From: Bacillota bacterium
GTDB taxonomy: Bacteria > Bacillota_E > RBS10-35 > JAJYVN01
NCBI GenBank assembly: GCA_021846605.1
Contig: JAJZWQ010000077.1
Coordinates: 1 to 14,378 of the forward strand
Length of the DNA: 14,378 nucleotides
Reading direction: 5' to 3'
The notes beneath the pieces are model-generated. The model made no database searches. It worked only from the letters and a program-made list of their open reading frames with translations, and was not told where the DNA came from. A program made the translations under genes and the position numbers. Positions 11,854 to 14,378 of the stretch are shown in pieces. Within the stretch, counting starts at the first letter, position 1, and every line of letters starts with the position of its first letter.

Positions 11854-13662
11854 ATGTCTAACAATAGCATAGATGTAGTCGAGGAGCAAGGCCTGAGTTT
11901 CGCGGAGAACCTGGTGGCGTCGGGGGTGTCGGTGATCCCCTGCCGGCGGCCGGGCAAGGAGCCGCTCGTGTCGTGGAGGGGTTTCCAGGAGCGGGTGCCG
12001 GAGACGACTGACCTGGAGTACTGGTATGGGACGCTGGGCCGGGTGAACTGGGCTGCGGTGACCGGCCGCGTGTCTGGCGTCATCGTCCTGGACTTCGACA
12101 CGCCCGGCGCGTACCGCACGTGGTGCATGCGGTATGGTGTCCGCCCAGTGTGGACTGTGACCAGCGGTCGGGACGGCGGCGGTGTGCACGTATGGGCGCA
12201 GTACCGGCCCGACGTGCCGTCCATCACCTTCGACCTCGGCGACGGCGCCAGCGTCGAGGTGAAGTCTGACGGTCGCATCGCGATGCTCCCCGGCGCCCTG
12301 CACACCACGGGGCGCACCTACCAAGTAGACGTCGCAGATACCCTCCCCGACGAGGAGGGGTGGGACCTGGCGTCTGGGTGGGGTCAGGGGTATTTGCCTC
12401 GCCGGGCAGACCTACCCGTGTTGCCCGACGCATTCCTGGGCGACCTGCAAGCCCAGCGGGCCCGTCCGGGTGCCGCTGCCTCCCCTGCCTCCGCTGCCTC
12501 CGCTGCCTCCTCTGCCTCCCCTGCCCCCCCCACCGATGGGCTGGCGGGCTTCCAGCGCGCGGCGCGCGGCGCCGAGGAGGGCGCGCGACACGAGACACTG
12601 ATGGCAGCGGCCGGGCACTACGCCCGGTGCATCCCGGATGCGCGGGCGTACGCGGACATGATGCACCTACTGGCCGGCCAGTGTGACCCCCCGTATGGCG
12701 ACACCCCCGAGGGGCGGGCGGACCTGGAGGCCATCATCCGGGACGGGTGGTCCTACGCGCACGCGGACCCTGTGGGCGACGTGGGCGACGATCCGTGGCG
12801 GGCGTGGGACGCCGTGGGTAGCACGGACCGTACGTGGCTGGTCGACGGCGTGCTGCCCGATGGTGCCCTGTCCATCTTGGGCGGCGCGCCAAAAGCCGGG
12901 AAGTCCACGCTGGCCCGCGAGTTGGCCGTCGCCGTCGCGACGGGGGGCACGTGGCTGGGGCGGGCGGTGCCCACGCCGGGTGCGGTGCTGTACGTCGTTG
13001 GCTACGGCGAAGGCCGGCTGGGCACCATTGCGGATACCTTGCGGGCCCTGGGGGCGCCGGCGGGCAATCCGTATCTGGCGGTGGGGCGCCCCGACCTGGA
13101 GGCGGCGGTGGCGCGGTTCGCGCCGCGTCTGATTGTACTGGACACCCTGGGCAAGGCCGTGATGGGGCGGGACACGCAGGACTACGCTGCCATGGCGGCG
13201 GCCCTGGAGCCTATCGCGCGGCTGGCGCAGGAGTCCGGCGCATGCGTCCTGGCCCTCCACCACACGGGCAAGCACGCAGACCAGACGGACCCCGTGGGGG
13301 CCCTGCTAGGCTCCCAGCAGATAGCAGGGACGGTGGACACCATCCTGACGCTGCGGCGGGACGGCAAGTGGCGCATCCTCGCGGGTGTCGGGCGTGAGGT
13401 GGGCGACCTGGACGCCCTGGCCCTGGACTTCGACGGGGGGCGGTACAGCGTGGCCGGCAACGCGGACACCCTGGCCGCCGAGGCGCGCATGGCCGACATC
13501 CTGGAGGCGGTGGCCAACGGGGCCACCCGCCTCGCGGAGATCGCCGAGGTCCTGGAGGTGCCCCGCCGGACCCTGCAGCGGGACCTGGCCGGCCTGGTGC
13601 GGGGGGGGCGGCTGGTGTGTGGGGGTGGGGCGCGTGCCGTCCACTATGGGCTGCCGGGGTGA
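11854..13662 (+). CDS. Primase-polymerase / RepA-like hexameric ATPase / winged-helix fusion replication protein
   Basis: This 602-residue protein should prime and unwind element DNA. Residues 10-195 are a bifunctional primase/polymerase (Prim-Pol, AEP) domain: metal-binding DFD in VIVLDFDTPGAYRTW (76-90), SGRDGGGVHVW (104-114) with His112 of the S-x-H motif, and VEVKSDGRIAMLPGALH (134-150). An Ala/Ser/Pro linker (205-228) leads to a helical segment (230-305). Residues 328-535 are a RecA-fold ATPase of the RepA/AAA_25 type: Walker A GAPKAGKST (344-352), Walker B RLIVLD (425-430), and ALHHTGKHAD (467-476). The C-terminus (545-600) is a winged helix: LAEIAEVLEVPRRTLQRDLA (560-579). The ATG follows AGAGGAG at eight bases. 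Separate primase and helicase genes are the commoner plan, so this single-chain arrangement is notable. It is flanked by the candidate origin. Confidence 0.88.
   Translation: MSNNSIDVVEEQGLSFAENLVASGVSVIPCRRPGKEPLVSWRGFQERVPETTDLEYWYGTLGRVNWAAVTGRVSGVIVLDFDTPGAYRTWCMRYGVRPVWTVTSGRDGGGVHVWAQYRPDVPSITFDLGDGASVEVKSDGRIAMLPGALHTTGRTYQVDVADTLPDEEGWDLASGWGQGYLPRRADLPVLPDAFLGDLQAQRARPGAAASPASAASAASSASPAPPTDGLAGFQRAARGAEEGARHETLMAAAGHYARCIPDARAYADMMHLLAGQCDPPYGDTPEGRADLEAIIRDGWSYAHADPVGDVGDDPWRAWDAVGSTDRTWLVDGVLPDGALSILGGAPKAGKSTLARELAVAVATGGTWLGRAVPTPGAVLYVVGYGEGRLGTIADTLRALGAPAGNPYLAVGRPDLEAAVARFAPRLIVLDTLGKAVMGRDTQDYAAMAAALEPIARLAQESGACVLALHHTGKHADQTDPVGALLGSQQIAGTVDTILTLRRDGKWRILAGVGREVGDLDALALDFDGGRYSVAGNADTLAAEARMADILEAVANGATRLAEIAEVLEVPRRTLQRDLAGLVRGGRLVCGGGARAVHYGLPG
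12475..12528 (+). repeat. In-frame 9-bp tandem repeat encoding the Prim-Pol/ATPase linker
   Basis: Six 9-base units near the consensus GCTGCCTCC lie head to tail; they begin at 12475, 12484, 12493, 12502, 12511 and 12520 and differ mostly in the first base. They encode repeating Ala-Ala-Ser, Pro-Ala-Ser and Ser-Ala-Ser triplets. Because the unit is three codons, gain or loss of copies would change linker length without breaking the frame. Confidence 0.85.
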
Positions 13663-13667
13663 CCGAG

Positions 13668-13828
13668 AATCGCGCCAAGGGCCTTGGCGCGATTTGGCGC
13701 GATTGGCGCGATTCTTTGGAGGCCTTCTCCCCCAAGGGTTCCAGAAGGCAGAAATCGCGCCACAGCTCCCCCCCCTAGGGGGGTGCTGTGTGGCGCGTTT
13801 CGTGGCGCGATACGGGAGCATGGCGCGA
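13668..13828 (+). other. Candidate replication origin: GGCGCGA iterons with two large dyads
   Basis: The 272-base gap after the primase gene starts with a 27-base perfect palindrome (13668-13694): 13-base arms, the right arm reading CCTTGGCGCGATT, around one G. Two more TTGGCGCGATT units follow (13694-13704 and 13703-13713), so GGCGCGA starts at 13686, 13696 and 13705, about one helical turn apart. A reverse copy lies at 13755-13761, a variant GGCGCGT at 13792-13798, and forward copies at 13804-13810 and 13822-13828. Iterons plus dyads next to a replication initiator resemble a plasmid origin; no AT-rich unwinding element is obvious. Bases 13829-13915 show nothing clear. Confidence 0.6.
13753..13800. 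repeat. Long imperfect hairpin inside the candidate origin
   Basis: The centre CCCCCCTAGGGGGG (13770-13783) is a perfect palindrome. It is flanked by CGCGCCACAGC on the left and GCTGTG-TG-GCGCG on the right, which pair apart from a two-base bulge, and by AAAT/TTT outside, giving about 48 bases of imperfect dyad. The arms carry inverted copies of the origin iteron. It could extrude as a cruciform, serve as a single-strand initiation hairpin for the primase, or terminate the primase transcript. Confidence 0.65.
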
Positions 13829-13934
13829 ATCTTCATCCGCGCCCCTGACCCCCTGAGATCGTGACCCACCCCGCCGATACCGATGCTTGAGGCCTGACGC
13901 CCGCACACCCCTGGTAAGGAGAACGAGAACTCTC

Positions 13935-14267
13935 ATGTCCACCCTGGACACCCCCAAGCACGCCAACATAGAGATCCACGGGACCCTGAGTGAAGATTTC
14001 CAGCAGGCGGTTGCGGAGGCGACCCGCCAACTCCAGGAGTTGCAGAAAGCCGCCCACGTGACCCTGACCCCCACCCCAAGTGCCGAAGGCGAAAGCCCTG
14101 CCGCGTTCCCCACGCTCGGCACGGGGGGCAAGGGGCTTCCGGGCATGGCCCAGACCCCCGCAGGTGGTGGGAGCGCCACGACGCTACCATCGCAGTCAAC
14201 GTGGCTAAAACTGGCCGAGTCCCTGAGTCCGGTGTGGTCAACCATGCGCCGCATCATGCAGCGCTGA
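13935..14267 (+). CDS. Unknown small element protein
   Basis: I do not recognise this 110-residue protein. Residues 10-38 (NIEIHGTLSEDFQQAVAEAT onward) form a strand followed by an amphipathic helix with a possible short coiled coil (FQQAVAEATRQLQELQKAA). Residues 42-86 are Pro/Gly/Thr/Ser-rich and probably disordered. The end STWLKLAESLSPVWSTMRRI is an amphipathic or weakly hydrophobic helix. The ATG follows AAGGAG (13916-13921) at a longer distance of 13 bases and GAGAA (13925-13929) at five. It is the first gene after the candidate origin, where small copy-control or replication-accessory proteins often lie, but no function can be assigned. Confidence 0.6.
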   Translation: MSTLDTPKHANIEIHGTLSEDFQQAVAEATRQLQELQKAAHVTLTPTPSAEGESPAAFPTLGTGGKGLPGMAQTPAGGGSATTLPSQSTWLKLAESLSPVWSTMRRIMQR

Positions 14268-14378
14268 AGCATGAGTGGCCCGAGCAGGCACGGCGGAGGC
14301 CTGCCGGAGTGTGGGCAGGGGCTGGCGGGGCGGTGCTGGGCTGGGTGAAGATGCGCTCGGCAGGTCGGTGCTCGCCTG
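14201..14378 (+). CDS. Possible partial gene overlapping the small element protein, cut by the window edge
   Basis: From a GTG at 14201 a second + frame stays open to the end of the window (59 codons), starting MAKTGRVPESGVVNHAPHHA and continuing with KHEWPEQARRRPAGVWAGAG and a short hydrophobic stretch. It overlaps the last 67 bases of the preceding gene in another frame and has no good ribosome binding site. The same frame is open further upstream, so a frameshift joining the two reading frames is an alternative. GC-rich DNA often has open shadow frames, so this is tentative. Confidence 0.3.
   Translation, partial: MAKTGRVPESGVVNHAPHHAALKHEWPEQARRRPAGVWAGAGGAVLGWVKMRSAGRCSP

Larger units (their letters stand above)
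10806..14378 (+). mobile_element. Partial integrated plasmid- or phage-like replication element beside tRNA-Phe
   Basis: After the tRNA terminator the content changes from housekeeping genes to an accessory replication module: iteron-like repeats, two small HTH proteins, a primase-polymerase/ATPase fusion, a second repeat block resembling an origin, and a small orphan protein, all on the + strand. Next to a tRNA this layout recalls integrative elements, for example actinobacterial AICEs that use Prim-Pol replication proteins beside a tRNA attachment site. No integrase, relaxase or structural gene is visible and the right end is outside the window. The left boundary is approximate; an attachment site would more naturally overlap the tRNA-Phe 3' end. 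Confidence 0.6.

Noticed and set aside
13668..13828. CRISPR array
   Set aside because: Repeats are 7-11 bases, partly inverted and without regular 30-40 base spacers; no cas gene is nearby.
14271..14348. Short ORF from ATG at 14271 (25 codons)
   Set aside because: No ribosome binding site, no recognisable sequence, and it competes with the longer open frame through the window edge.

Overview
The window is about 14.4 kb of very GC-rich bacterial DNA with frequent GTG starts and strong GGAGG-type ribosome binding sites. An apparent alpha/beta-type small acid-soluble spore protein, a DUF624/YesL membrane protein, an S66 carboxypeptidase and a decarboxylase-type small carboxylase subunit together suggest an endospore-forming, high-GC Firmicute (Symbiobacterium-, Sulfobacillus- or Thermaerobacter-like). 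The lineage is inference; no rRNA marker is present.

Region 1 (1-4564, + strand) is a tightly packed six-gene operon: acyl-CoA carboxylase carboxyltransferase, a tiny carboxylase-associated subunit, biotin carrier protein, 5-formyltetrahydrofolate cyclo-ligase, a DUF624 membrane protein and an LD-carboxypeptidase. Four of the five junctions overlap by 1 to 17 bases. The first three genes make a biotin-dependent acyl-CoA carboxylase or decarboxylase; the biotin carboxylase subunit is not here.

Region 2 (4565-7134, - strand) holds a phosphotransferase (APH fold) pseudogene broken by about five frameshifts, followed by an intact membrane-anchored GAF-GGDEF diguanylate cyclase.

Region 3 (7135-10589) starts with a divergently transcribed, reduced YchF/DUF933-type P-loop NTPase, followed by a membrane/coiled-coil protein of unknown function. 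Facing the latter is a small spore-protein gene on the - strand; these two convergent genes end inside one shared hairpin that contains both stop codons. A calcium/cation antiporter follows.

Region 4 (10590-10805) is a tRNA-Val(UAC)/tRNA-Phe(GAA) pair with a good promoter and a terminator.

Region 5 (10806-14378) looks like one end of a small plasmid- or phage-like element lying beside tRNA-Phe. It holds phased GGGACCAN repeats, two small HTH proteins (excisionase/regulator type) each preceded by dyad symmetry, a 602-residue single-chain primase-polymerase/RepA-like ATPase/winged-helix protein, a dense iteron-plus-hairpin block that resembles a replication origin, and a small unknown protein. 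No integrase is visible; the element runs past the right edge. This replication module is the most novel part of the window.
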